IMG/VR virus record: IMGVR_UViG_3300031952_000001
Span: 124,001-188,000 of that record
Reading direction: 5' to 3' (one strand)
From: a virus
Length of the DNA stretch: 64,000 bases
The notes under the pieces are model-generated. The model was not told where the DNA came from, searched no databases, and was given only the letters and a program-made list of their open reading frames with translations. Shown here in pieces: positions 46,694 through 56,147 of this stretch. Both the position numbers and the translations under genes were made by a program. Within the stretch, counting starts at the first letter, position 1. Every line of letters starts with the position of its first letter.

Positions 46694-48826
46694 ATGCCGC
46701 AGGTCAGGCACACACTCAAGATCTCTAACTTGACCCACCTTACGGGTCAGGGACACCCCTTGTCTCTCGTCGGCGGAGACATCACAGGTGGTGCGCGGAA
46801 GACCGTGAAGCTCACGGTCCCGGTTCAGTCGTACATCGTGCTGGACCTCCACGAAGTCCAATTCGATGCCGACTTTGCGAACACCTTGAGCGAGTGGATC
46901 GATCAAGGCATGGTCGAGGTGCGCCTCGATGGGTTCCTCCAGACCTCGGCCCAGGTGAGCACCTACAAGTACGGAGGGGCCAGTGTCCCGGGGGCGAACT
47001 TCTTCACAGATCTCCAGGACGTCCCTGCCGACTATTCCAGCCATGCAGGGGAGCAGGTCATAGTCAACCCGACCGAAGACGGCTTGGAGTTTGGCCCCGC
47101 GGCAGGTTCCATCAACATCTTGTTCAACGGTGCCCCTCTCGGACCTGGGGTCACGAAGCTGAACTTCGTCAACGGACAGGATCCGGCTGCGTACGACGGT
47201 GTGCTCGCGCAGCTGGACTCCGATCCGACCCAGGTCAACGCCTTCATCCACCCGCCGGCCTTCGTGTCGCACTTCAACACGATGGACGGGACGACGAACG
47301 CCCTGGTGCCGGCGTATGCGACCTTCAACAGGTACCTCTCGAACCCGGGCGCGTTCGACATCACCGGTTGGGTGGCCGGAAACACCTACGCCGGCTTCCA
47401 TCAGACACCTCCGGGCGTCGGCGGCCCGATCCCCTACACCCTGGCGGGGAACTTCTCGATCCTGCTGAACGACGGCAGCTCGACGTTCCGCGTCTTCGTG
47501 ACGAGTGCGAGCGGAGCGATCCTTGCGGACCACGGCCCGGTCGGCATCCCCGCGGTCGGCTACAGCGCGACGGTCAACAACATCACGATCAACATCGGCG
47601 CGCTGGCGGGGGACTCGTACAAGTTCCAGGCGAGCCTGTCCGTGTCGGTCCTCATCGACAACATCATCCCCCTGGGCGGCAAGTACAGCATCACCCTGGT
47701 GCACGACGATGGGGCCGAGGGCATCTTCACCTACAGCAGCGGCAACCTGTTCCACGATCCGAACACGAACCCCGCGGTGATCTCGGGTGGCCCTCCCCCG
47801 ATCACCATCGTCGACAACGTCATCGTCGGGAAGTGGCTGAGCGGCATCCGCTACTACATCCGGAACGACACGTTCACCATCGGCATCACCGGGATCGACA
47901 ACATCAACTGCGAGTCCTACCCGCAGCCGTTCGTGACGCTCAACGCCACGGACTGGGGGATCGGGAGCGGTGGTGGTCTCGGCTGGCTCACGCTGAACAG
48001 CGCGGACCTGATCGGCTGGACAACCGCCTGGAACAACACGGGCGCGTCCCACTCGGCGACCTACACGATCACCCGGGTGAACTACCGCTTCATCAGCCCG
48101 GCGAACGCCTTCGTCTACTCCCGTCCCGAGGACTGGGTTTCTGGCGCGTGGGTGAACGACGGCGGGAACGCGGTCTGCATCGACACGTTCCTGCCCGACA
48201 GTGACGGGCTGAACGAATACTACACGGACGAGGCTCGCCGCCGGACCGCGTTCAACCTGGTCGGTGCGTACAACCCGGGCGTGGCTTGGGTCAGCACCCA
48301 GGACATGCAGGCCTACGACGACAACGCCGGGGCCATGGTGCAGTCAGGACAGCTCCAGAGGCGCGTCACGAACTGGACGGGTCACCGACCGGGCCTGGGG
48401 GCGAACGCGGACTACAGTGGCGCTCAGCCCGCCACGCAGACGTTCTACCGCCGCTACCAGGCCAGCGACGGGACCTACCATGGGAGCTGCCGGTTCACGT
48501 TCAACAACGCAGCCGTCGTGGCGGACTTGCTCGCGAGCCGAACCCGCCTCTGGGTCTTCATCCCGAACGGCGTCTGGCGCATCCGCGGCCGGGCCCACAG
48601 CGGAGTGCTGTGGGCGGCGACCTTCAACCTGGTCGTTCAGAATGGTGGCGTGTACGACAACGTACTCGACGTGCCGATCTACACGGCGAGCGCCGGCAAC
48701 ACCTTGGACGTGTCGTTCGGATCCTTCGGTCTGGGCGGCGCGTACATGCCGATCAACTATTTCGAAATGCACCTGGAGCTGACCGCACTGTCGACGGCCG
48801 TCAGTTCCATTCAGGTCAGCTGGTAG
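46694..48826 (+). CDS. Large tail fibre protein, 710 aa
   Basis: No promoter and only one base after the previous gene. N-terminal anchor domain similar in layout to the 41341 protein, and one FTDLQDVPADY...GLEF motif at 104-133. The remaining 570 residues are beta-rich with many Asn/Gly/Thr (fibre-like). Likely a receptor-binding or tail-tip component. Confidence 0.85.
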   Translation: MPQVRHTLKISNLTHLTGQGHPLSLVGGDITGGARKTVKLTVPVQSYIVLDLHEVQFDADFANTLSEWIDQGMVEVRLDGFLQTSAQVSTYKYGGASVPGANFFTDLQDVPADYSSHAGEQVIVNPTEDGLEFGPAAGSINILFNGAPLGPGVTKLNFVNGQDPAAYDGVLAQLDSDPTQVNAFIHPPAFVSHFNTMDGTTNALVPAYATFNRYLSNPGAFDITGWVAGNTYAGFHQTPPGVGGPIPYTLAGNFSILLNDGSSTFRVFVTSASGAILADHGPVGIPAVGYSATVNNITINIGALAGDSYKFQASLSVSVLIDNIIPLGGKYSITLVHDDGAEGIFTYSSGNLFHDPNTNPAVISGGPPPITIVDNVIVGKWLSGIRYYIRNDTFTIGITGIDNINCESYPQPFVTLNATDWGIGSGGGLGWLTLNSADLIGWTTAWNNTGASHSATYTITRVNYRFISPANAFVYSRPEDWVSGAWVNDGGNAVCIDTFLPDSDGLNEYYTDEARRRTAFNLVGAYNPGVAWVSTQDMQAYDDNAGAMVQSGQLQRRVTNWTGHRPGLGANADYSGAQPATQTFYRRYQASDGTYHGSCRFTFNNAAVVADLLASRTRLWVFIPNGVWRIRGRAHSGVLWAATFNLVVQNGGVYDNVLDVPIYTASAGNTLDVSFGSFGLGGAYMPINYFEMHLELTALSTAVSSIQVSW

Positions 48827-48835
48827 GAGGAGAAC

Positions 48836-50137
48836 ATGTCGCTCGAAGGACGGTTGGAAAGCATTGTGCAGGATGGGGACGAGGTCATCTTGACCTATCG
48901 CGAGAGCGATACCACCTCGACGGTCCGCCGGCTTCAGCTGTCGGAGTTCGAGCGGCAGTTCGGCATGCTCTCCCTGTTCAACAAGAACAAGGAGTCCATC
49001 TCCGTCGACCCGGCGAAGGACGATCCGGAGATCGACACGCTCCAGGAGCTGGCGAACTTCCGGCAGGAGGTCCTGGAGGACCTGAAGAAGCGCGGCTCAC
49101 TCTTGCAGGCGAGTTACGACTCCCTGAAGGACTTCATCACGACGACCCTCGTCCAGCGTGAGAAGCTCGCTTCGGGCCTGAACGACAGTACAGGCAAGAG
49201 CCTCGCCTCTGTCGCCATGCTGCTGGAGCAGTCCAAGGAAGCCCAGAACAAGGCCTTGGACACCATCATCGGCCGCGACCAGACGATCCGGGCCATCATG
49301 TCCGACCTGGAGACCCGGAAGGAGTGGACCTGGGACAACGCCCGCCGCGTGCAGCGCGAGGTCGAGCTGAGCAACGCGGCTCTGGCCGAGTTCAAGGCCA
49401 AGACCGAGAAGCAGCTCACCGACATGAACGTTGCGTTGACGGCGAAGATGAACTCCTTCGACGGCATGTTGCAGAGGCTCCAGACCGACAAGGACATCAT
49501 GATCAAGGGTGTCGTCTCGGACGCCGAGCGCCTCATCGCGCAGCACCGGGCCGCCCTGGACGACAAGACCGAGATGCTGCGGATGCAGCAGATCGACATG
49601 TACAAGAATTCGTACCTGGAGAACGAGCTGATCCGCCGCACCGCGGTCGAAGCCGAGAAGGCCGGCATCGCGCAGCGGCAGTTCGACTCCTTCCAGAAGA
49701 AGATCGAGGAGAAGCTCGGGGCCATCAAAGAGACCCTCGCCGTGCAGAAGGCACGCCTGGGTGAGGGCTTCCAGCTGCCGGCCGAGCTGGTCGAGAGTCT
49801 CCTGAAGGAGGACCACTTCTCCGACCTCCAGAAGGCCATCGACCGGGAGTCCGTGGAGGTCGAGGAGCTGAAGGCCAAGCTGAACATCTGCGAGAGCCAG
49901 GCGGTCAAGGTCCGGGAGCTGTTGACCACCCTCATGAAGGCCTTGCAGGACGCTCCTGCGGAGGTCTTCGAGCTGGTGACGCAGCTGGACGAGAAGGCGA
50001 AGTCCTGGACCGAGAAGGTCGGCCTGCTGGAGACCGAACTGAAGAAGCGCGGTGCTCTGAAGGAGCTGACGAAGGTCGAGGTCGTGGAGAAGACCGAGGA
50101 GAAGAAGGGGTTCTTCAAGAGGTTGATCGGGAAGTAG
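48836..50137 (+). CDS. Long coiled-coil protein, 433 aa
   Basis: AGGAGGAGAAC precedes the ATG. Almost entirely alpha-helical with heptads (about 80-400), ending in a basic amphipathic helix (EKKGFFKRLIGK). Could be a fibre-associated, scaffolding or tape-like protein; too short for a typical tape measure. Undecided. Confidence 0.8.
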   Translation: MSLEGRLESIVQDGDEVILTYRESDTTSTVRRLQLSEFERQFGMLSLFNKNKESISVDPAKDDPEIDTLQELANFRQEVLEDLKKRGSLLQASYDSLKDFITTTLVQREKLASGLNDSTGKSLASVAMLLEQSKEAQNKALDTIIGRDQTIRAIMSDLETRKEWTWDNARRVQREVELSNAALAEFKAKTEKQLTDMNVALTAKMNSFDGMLQRLQTDKDIMIKGVVSDAERLIAQHRAALDDKTEMLRMQQIDMYKNSYLENELIRRTAVEAEKAGIAQRQFDSFQKKIEEKLGAIKETLAVQKARLGEGFQLPAELVESLLKEDHFSDLQKAIDRESVEVEELKAKLNICESQAVKVRELLTTLMKALQDAPAEVFELVTQLDEKAKSWTEKVGLLETELKKRGALKELTKVEVVEKTEEKKGFFKRLIGK

Positions 50138-50181
50138 GGACGAATAGGTATGCACGAATCTTGCAAATCTATGCAGTCTGA

Positions 50182-50201
50182 AAACCTCAAGAAAGAGGTT
50201 T
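50182..50201 (+). promoter_or_regulatory. Hairpin masking a ribosome site
   Basis: AAACCTC, AAGAAA, GAGGTTT: perfect 7-bp stem. The 3' arm contains GAGG, the probable ribosome site of the next gene (ATG at 50209). It may control translation. There is no U-tract, so it is not an obvious terminator. Confidence 0.5.
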
Positions 50202-50208
50202 CATAGTC

Positions 50209-51459
50209 ATGGCTTTCCTCTCGGAAGAATTAGTTAATTTCTCATTTAAGGGGTGGAACGCCCTTCTGGGCACGGCTAATAGAAATACATCGCCCAACAA
50301 TCTAGCGTGGTACGAAGAATTCTACCCTGCCGACGTCGAGGTGAAGCCCCTTCAGATCCTCGTCGAGTTCGACCAGATCCCGATTGCCCCGGATCTCGTG
50401 ACCGCGCAGGCGAACGCCGCGGCGGCCCCATCGAGGATCGCGGACTACTCCCTGGCGACAACCGCTATTCGGCTCACGCCAACGGTCAACCAGACTGCGT
50501 TCTTCGCTCTGAGCACCTTCGGTGACTGGACGACAAGAATGCAAAACTGGTTGCTCCCCCAGCACTACCCCTTGGCGGACGGAACCCCCTCGTTCGGGTA
50601 CCAGGTGCGGCTGTGGAACGGTGATCCGAATGCCGGTGGTGTCGAGATCTTTCCAACTACTGGAAAAATCGATGCTTTTACCGCTTGGACCTTCTCGTAC
50701 GGTGCCGGCGCTATCGTCATCGCCTCGAACGCAGTGGCGGCACTCATCACCGACGTCAACCAGGTATATATTCAAGGATTTCAATACGTTGGCCCCACGG
50801 GTGTCGTCGCCAGCACGGCGAAGATCTTCACGTACCCCTTCACGGCGCAGATGGCGATCACGGTGCCCCACAACCTGGGGACGAAGCGGCTGCTGTCCTA
50901 CATCCACGACGACGGCACCAACGATTTCGAGATCACCGGGGTGGCGGCGACCTGGCGGTACACGGACGACAACAACATCGACATCACCTTCGCGACCCCG
51001 ACCTCGGGGGTGGTCGTCGTGGGCAGCTTCGACGGCGAGACGTTCTACGGGGACTACGCCTCCGCGGTGAACCTGGTGCACGAGCATGCGTTCAACCAGA
51101 ACCACGGGTACAACACGTACGACCCGGTGACCTTCGACGACTACAGGTACGCCCTGTCGGCGTACACCTTCAACGGGGCCTACCAGGACCTGTCGAGCTG
51201 GGTGGCGGCTCGGGATGCGGAGTTCTGGCTGGTCGCAGGGATGCCGCGCCGGTACATGCAGACGTTCCCCAGCTCGACGACCTGGGTCGTGCAGCACAAC
51301 CTCGGCCGGCGGGAGGTGTTCCTGAGCGTCCAGGGCATCGGGGCCCTCGTCGGCGTGGACATGTACTCCATGGCGGCTACCGTGCAGAGAAATCTGAACA
51401 ATGTGACAATAACATGGGCTACTGCGAAGGCTGGCCGTGTTATGGTAGGGACAATCTGA
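50209..51459 (+). CDS. Tail structural protein, 416 aa
   Basis: Beta-rich with repeated strand pairs in the second half (ITVPHNLGTKRLLSYIHDDG; WVVQHNLGRREVFLSVQGIG): an HNLG-R motif occurring twice, typical of phage fibre or appendage domains. Unknown precise role. Confidence 0.8.
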   Translation: MAFLSEELVNFSFKGWNALLGTANRNTSPNNLAWYEEFYPADVEVKPLQILVEFDQIPIAPDLVTAQANAAAAPSRIADYSLATTAIRLTPTVNQTAFFALSTFGDWTTRMQNWLLPQHYPLADGTPSFGYQVRLWNGDPNAGGVEIFPTTGKIDAFTAWTFSYGAGAIVIASNAVAALITDVNQVYIQGFQYVGPTGVVASTAKIFTYPFTAQMAITVPHNLGTKRLLSYIHDDGTNDFEITGVAATWRYTDDNNIDITFATPTSGVVVVGSFDGETFYGDYASAVNLVHEHAFNQNHGYNTYDPVTFDDYRYALSAYTFNGAYQDLSSWVAARDAEFWLVAGMPRRYMQTFPSSTTWVVQHNLGRREVFLSVQGIGALVGVDMYSMAATVQRNLNNVTITWATAKAGRVMVGTI

Positions 51460-51468
51460 GGTGCATCG

Positions 51469-52908
51469 ATGAAGCAGCCATACGGAAACGCGCTACCGGC
51501 AGCCCCCACCAGGGGGGACTCCTGCTTCCGTGACGATGGGACTCTGCACTTCTGCTACACAGATGGAGTCTGGACTCAGATCAGCGGCGGGGCCTCTGCG
51601 TTCACGGACCTCACGGATGCTCCGGCGTCCTACGTCGGACAAGCGGGGAACGTCGTTTCGGTCAACCCGGGCGAGACCGGGTTGCAGTTCAGTCCCGCGG
51701 GCGGGACTTCTCGGCTGGAGTATGGCACTGCGGTTGTAGTCCAGGGGGATTCTACCAATTGTATAAGAATTGATTTCCCCCCTGAAGTGAACAGGCACGC
51801 GGCCGACATGTACAATCATCCGGGTGAGTATTTCGGTAAATGTAAGTTTGATGTCTTTGAAATTACAGGGGGGACACCAGCTAGCATTGTAAACTCCTGG
51901 CTCGGTCAAAGTTTTGCCAATATTGCAGCTCTGTATGCCTTCATACTCGCTAACTTTATTCCGGGGAGTGGTCCAGGAAGGGTAGCGAACTGGGCCCTCA
52001 TCAAGTGGTACGATGAAATCGACGACACCTATACACAGATTTCCAAGATCTGGGGGATCAACAAGTTCTACTCCATGCTGCGCGGCCGGGAGCACTACCG
52101 GGATTCCATTTACTGCCTCACCCCGGAGTGCATCCGCTGGAATAGGCTTGCTCTCTGGTTCGAGGACCTCTGTAACCAGAACGTAGGGTTCGGACCGGGA
52201 CACACATACAACCCTAATGATGAAAAAGCGATCTGGGTGTCCCGTAACGAAAAGAAGATGTACGGCCTGCCTCGTGCAGGGTTCACTTCATTTATAACCT
52301 CCGCTGGAGATCGGCGCATCTGGGACTGGGGTTCCTCTAGTTTTGACCCGCTTCCGGTACCGGTTGCTTATGTAAATACACCCTCTTGGGGGCTACCGCT
52401 CATGTACTGCCACCTCGACGTCAACACCGTTAGTTGGAGGTGGGATCCTGTTACCAATTATCTGTTCATGTATAATACCTCCCGTACTACATCGAGCACG
52501 GTGGTCTTATATGCCATGGAGTCTTCAGCTGACCCCAACCATCGGTCTTTGTTCTTGAAACCGCTCGGAATAGACCGCCTTGGTTTTAATTGGTTCGACT
52601 GCAGTATTTACGATCTGTACGGCCTCTATACCAGAAAAAATACGTCTCCTATCATACGGCAGCTTGCTGGCATTGCCCAGGAGACCGCCTCTCGTGACTT
52701 CGTGTGGGTCAACCGTCCCGGCTGGGACGTGGTTGCCCTCGGCCCTCAGGCTCGCTTATCGAAAAACATGGTGGGCTTGCAGCCCTGGACTACACAGTTT
52801 TTCCTGAGGGACAAAACGACCAAAAAAATATCTCGCGTCTCTGTAGCTCGCGTTGTTCGTTCTCAGAGGCACTACAACGCGCCCTTCAAGTACGAGGTGC
52901 GAAGATGA
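51469..52908 (+). CDS. Tail fibre protein, mosaic, 479 aa, AT-richer
   Basis: N-terminus (about 1-43) is shared with the 53054 gene: K.P.G..LPAAPT..D ... DDGTLHFCYTDGVWT ..GGAS. An FTDLTDAP..Y.GQ motif follows (45-74). The C-terminal 250 residues are paralogous to the 54941 gene (KWYDEIDD..Y..I.KIWGIN, then LGIDR and FFLRDKT ends). From about 51740 the DNA is clearly less GC-rich than its surroundings, so the module was probably acquired. Confidence 0.85.
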   Translation: MKQPYGNALPAAPTRGDSCFRDDGTLHFCYTDGVWTQISGGASAFTDLTDAPASYVGQAGNVVSVNPGETGLQFSPAGGTSRLEYGTAVVVQGDSTNCIRIDFPPEVNRHAADMYNHPGEYFGKCKFDVFEITGGTPASIVNSWLGQSFANIAALYAFILANFIPGSGPGRVANWALIKWYDEIDDTYTQISKIWGINKFYSMLRGREHYRDSIYCLTPECIRWNRLALWFEDLCNQNVGFGPGHTYNPNDEKAIWVSRNEKKMYGLPRAGFTSFITSAGDRRIWDWGSSSFDPLPVPVAYVNTPSWGLPLMYCHLDVNTVSWRWDPVTNYLFMYNTSRTTSSTVVLYAMESSADPNHRSLFLKPLGIDRLGFNWFDCSIYDLYGLYTRKNTSPIIRQLAGIAQETASRDFVWVNRPGWDVVALGPQARLSKNMVGLQPWTTQFFLRDKTTKKISRVSVARVVRSQRHYNAPFKYEVRR

Positions 52909-52920
52909 CAAGTTTATGCA

Positions 52921-53032
52921 GGTCCGCGAAGCGTCAGTCGGACCACCTAAGGTCTGCGAAGTGTCAGTCAGACCACAATAGGCCCGCGAAGCGTCAGTCG
53001 GGCCACTCAACGGATGCCCTCGTGATGAGGGC
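52921..53032 (+). repeat. Three tandem 24-nt hairpins with covarying stems, plus one more hairpin
   Basis: Hairpins at 52921-52944, 52951-52974 and 52981-53004: 6-bp stem, 12-nt loop (CGAAG(C/T)GTCAGT), 6-bp stem, 30-base period. Stems change but still pair: GGTCCG/CGGACC, GGTCTG/CAGACC, GGCCCG/CGGGCC. A fourth, GCCCTC/GAGGGC, lies at 53016-53032. They follow a tail gene and precede the next tail gene. Confidence 0.85.
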
Positions 53033-53053
53033 TTCACATAGGCAGTAGTCGCT

Positions 53054-54481
53054 ATGAAGTTCCCGTGCGGCGCAACTCTACTTCCGGCCCCAACGCAGGA
53101 CGACATCCAGGTCCGCACGACGGATGACACTGTGCACTACTGCAAGACCCCAGGGGTGTGGACCCCGCTCGCCGGGGGTGCCTCGGCTGCCTACCGCCTG
53201 TACGATGCGGTGGTGAGCGCCATAGGCACTCCCGGCGTAGATTGCGATTTCAACGACGTCCAGTCGGCTGTCAGCTCGGGCGCGAAGACGATCTACATCC
53301 GCAAGGGCACCTACCTCAACGTCGGAGCAGCGCTCACTTTCAACGGCTTGAACAACGTCCGTCTCATCGGAGAGGAGTGGTCGTCGACCATCATTCAGTC
53401 CGATGACTCCTTGAACCATGTCGTCGAGATGTTCAGTTGCAGTGACATGTCCTTCGAGAACATTAAGTTCGAGTTCGCTCTTCCACTGACTGGTGGGAAG
53501 GACGCCATCGTCTACACCGTAGGTGCATGCCACCGCATCAACTTCCGCCGCTGCTGGTTCTCTGGGGACAGCCCCCGCGCGGCTCCGGGTTTCGTAGAGC
53601 GCGGGATCTATTCTATGAACGGTGCGAAGACCTATTGGAATATTGACTGGTGCAGGTTCGACCGGTTGGCTTACTCGGGGATGACGCTGTATGACGGCTC
53701 CCCGGCGCGGGCTTGCAACTACATCAAGATCATCAACAACACGTTTACGGACGGAAGTGGGAACTTCGGTCTCGACACGTACGTTGGCTGCAAGTTCTGG
53801 GTCATCTCCTTCAACCACTTCGAGAACCTGAACTCGCCGGTTGCCAGTATTAGCGGGGCGCTGTTTTTTAACGGCCAGGCCGGCAGCTCGCTCAACCTCA
53901 AGCACGCGGTGTCGTTCAATGTCTTCAAGAATGTCCCCCTTGCCTGTCAGTTCGATCATAACTGCCACGAGATCATCATCAACGGGAACGTCTTTGACGG
54001 TACCGACGTGAACATCCGGTTCTGTCGCAACGACAACACACGGCATCATGTGAGTAACAACTACAACCATGGTGCTACCGCACTTAACGTGGACATCGAC
54101 TATACCAGCTTGGATGTGGACGCCGTCTTCTACCTCGGAGGAAACTGGCAGAACGAGCTGTGGAGGATCGTAGGAGATCCCAACCAGCCGGCGTACCTGA
54201 ACTCTTGGACGTTCGTAACGGCGTCTGCGAACGGCGCTGCGTTCGTCGTGGATGACAGCCACGAGGTCCTCCTCAGAGGGAACGTGACGGGTGGCTCCAT
54301 CGGTACGGTGATCTTCACGTTGCCTCCCAACCACAGACCCCCGGACTACCCCAGGCGCTTCGTCGTTGAGAGCAACGGCGGCTACGGGCTCGTGGAGGTC
54401 AACACGGCTGGGCAGGTGACCGCGCTGGCGGGCGACCCCACTCGGATCTGCTTGGACGGGATCCGGTTCAGAGTGAACTGA
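53054..54481 (+). CDS. Tail fibre protein with beta-helix, 475 aa
   Basis: N-terminus shares K.PCG..LLPAPT and DDTVHYCKTPGVWTPLAGGAS with the 51469 gene. Residues about 70-400 look like a right-handed parallel beta-helix (KTIYIRKGTY, VRLIGEEWSSTIIQ, MSFENIKFEFAL), the fold of many phage depolymerases. There is no clear ribosome site before the ATG, so translation may depend on the upstream RNA. Confidence 0.85.
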   Translation: MKFPCGATLLPAPTQDDIQVRTTDDTVHYCKTPGVWTPLAGGASAAYRLYDAVVSAIGTPGVDCDFNDVQSAVSSGAKTIYIRKGTYLNVGAALTFNGLNNVRLIGEEWSSTIIQSDDSLNHVVEMFSCSDMSFENIKFEFALPLTGGKDAIVYTVGACHRINFRRCWFSGDSPRAAPGFVERGIYSMNGAKTYWNIDWCRFDRLAYSGMTLYDGSPARACNYIKIINNTFTDGSGNFGLDTYVGCKFWVISFNHFENLNSPVASISGALFFNGQAGSSLNLKHAVSFNVFKNVPLACQFDHNCHEIIINGNVFDGTDVNIRFCRNDNTRHHVSNNYNHGATALNVDIDYTSLDVDAVFYLGGNWQNELWRIVGDPNQPAYLNSWTFVTASANGAAFVVDDSHEVLLRGNVTGGSIGTVIFTLPPNHRPPDYPRRFVVESNGGYGLVEVNTAGQVTALAGDPTRICLDGIRFRVN

Positions 54482-54933
54482 TGGCACGCGGCATAGAAAA
54501 ATGGGTCACCGGGCAGCAGTACAAGATGGGCGATTTTGTGATCGCCGAAAATCAAGAGCTGTTTGTCTGCATGTTCAACAACACCGCAGGGGCCAACTTC
54601 CTGACGGACCTCATCACGAACCACTACTGGGAGTACGTTTCCGCGCGCCAGACCATTCAGCCGGTGAACAGCAACATCGCCATCACTCCCGTCCGGCCGT
54701 ACCTTTACCTCGTGGACTGCTGGAACAACCCGGTCACGATCACCATCGACAGTAGCTTTTCTCCCGAGGGCTTGGAAATCTGCTTCAAGAAGGTCCGGGG
54801 CACGTACCCATTGACGCTGGTGAATGGAGGTGGGACCTTGATCGACGGGCAGGCGTCTTATCCGATCACGCCTCTCATGGAAACCCTTCGCATGGTCTAC
54901 GACACGAACCTGTCGTACTGGTGGATAGTGTGA
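54481..54933 (+). CDS. Small tail-associated protein, 150 aa
   Basis: ATG overlaps the upstream stop (TGATGG). WVTGQQYKMGDFVIAENQEL then FVCMFNNT follows the W.....Y..GD.V layout of carbohydrate-binding (CBM5/12-like) modules. A likely polysaccharide or fibre accessory. Inference from layout only. Confidence 0.7.
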   Translation: MARGIEKWVTGQQYKMGDFVIAENQELFVCMFNNTAGANFLTDLITNHYWEYVSARQTIQPVNSNIAITPVRPYLYLVDCWNNPVTITIDSSFSPEGLEICFKKVRGTYPLTLVNGGGTLIDGQASYPITPLMETLRMVYDTNLSYWWIV

Positions 54934-54940
54934 GGACACC

Positions 54941-56128
54941 ATGAGCTTCAAAGACAAATCGTACAAGAAGGTCATGTACGACTCCTTCCTCTGCGTTGCA
55001 GTGGATGATCCTGTCGGCGCAGCTCTTTGGTACGGCAGGATGCGACGAACTGCTCCGACTCTCGAAGATGATGAGACGCGCCTTTTCGGTCATGCGTTCT
55101 ACGACATCACCTTCCGCATCGGAGGCGCTGTTCTGAACCAGATAGAAGGGCTCACCCTTCCGGCGAACCTCGGGGCTCTGGCAGCCGCCGTGATGGCAGT
55201 GACGCCGAACGGCGGTGGTGTTTACACCCAAAACGCTGTCGTCACCGTGTACGACAAGGTCGACTACTCGATTCCGCGGATCGAGAAGGTCTACGGTATC
55301 AACACCCCCATGTACCAGATTCGGGGGCGGCGGCACGGCCGCGACCATAGGACCGCCGTTGCGCGTCCCTACTCCGCAGGAGGCCAGCGGTGGCCTGCCC
55401 TCTATGATTTCATCCCCGCAGCGTTCCAGGCGTGCTGGGGTATGATCCCAACCACCGTCCCTTCGGACGCCAACGGTGGTTTCCGAACCCTGTGGACGGG
55501 TTCTGATAGTCGGAAGCGCTTTGGTGCTCCGAAGGCCGGAATGGTCACCCAAGGGTATCTTCCCGGGGAGCGTTACTACTACGACGATATTGCGAATACC
55601 TACAACGACTGCTTTGGTATTGAGATGACCATCGGATCCCCAGTCATCTGTTCCTGGGTGTCTTATGATACGTGGTGGTGGTACCTCTACTACCAGCAGG
55701 AAAATACAAGAATGGCCTTTATCTATCCGCAGTGCCTTGTATACCCTCTGTACGATTTTGCTAATCCGAACCGCAAGGCCTTGTTGGTAAAGGCCCTTGG
55801 GATCGACAGTGTCCATGTGGACCGTTACGACACCTCACGCTACATGCTGGAGGTCGTTGGGGTTCGCAAGGACCGCACTCCGAAGCTGTTGAAGCAGTTC
55901 AGTGGCTCCCCTGGCGACTACAGTGAGTGGAGGAATGCTTTCAGGATCCCGAAGGCTAGCTGGCTGCCGAAGCAGGGGAGCCTGATGGGTGCGGGAAGCA
56001 TCGAAGCCTGGAGGTTGAAGTTCCGTCTTCGTGACACCCTCACGAACCGGGTGGGGGCTTTCTCGAACGCGAGCATCGTACCGGTCATGAACACCCGGTA
56101 CCGGAGGTTGTTCTTCATGGTGAAATAA
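54941..56128 (+). CDS. Tail protein, paralog of the 51469 C-terminal module, 395 aa
   Basis: GAGGACACC precedes the ATG. DKVDYSIPRIEKVYGIN ... RGRRHGRD and LGIDSVHVDRYDTSRY ... FRLRDTLTNRVGAFS line up with the 51469 C-terminal half. It lacks the fibre N-terminus, so it is a stand-alone version of that module. Followed by a hairpin array of the same architecture. Confidence 0.8.
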   Translation: MSFKDKSYKKVMYDSFLCVAVDDPVGAALWYGRMRRTAPTLEDDETRLFGHAFYDITFRIGGAVLNQIEGLTLPANLGALAAAVMAVTPNGGGVYTQNAVVTVYDKVDYSIPRIEKVYGINTPMYQIRGRRHGRDHRTAVARPYSAGGQRWPALYDFIPAAFQACWGMIPTTVPSDANGGFRTLWTGSDSRKRFGAPKAGMVTQGYLPGERYYYDDIANTYNDCFGIEMTIGSPVICSWVSYDTWWWYLYYQQENTRMAFIYPQCLVYPLYDFANPNRKALLVKALGIDSVHVDRYDTSRYMLEVVGVRKDRTPKLLKQFSGSPGDYSEWRNAFRIPKASWLPKQGSLMGAGSIEAWRLKFRLRDTLTNRVGAFSNASIVPVMNTRYRRLFFMVK

Positions 56129-56147
56129 CCATGTTGACATTCAAGTA

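Noticed and set aside
46547-48052. 501-aa minus-strand frame
   Set aside because: Antisense of the tail-fibre gene; Val/Asp/Arg-rich composition follows from codon complementarity.
52921-53032. CRISPR array or transcription terminator
   Set aside because: Units are 30 bases with no constant repeat and unique spacers, and no T-run follows any hairpin. The stems covary, which direct CRISPR repeats would not do.
41341-56128. Diversity-generating retroelement acting on the tail genes
   Set aside because: No reverse transcriptase and no adenine-variable template/variable repeat pair is visible in the window.
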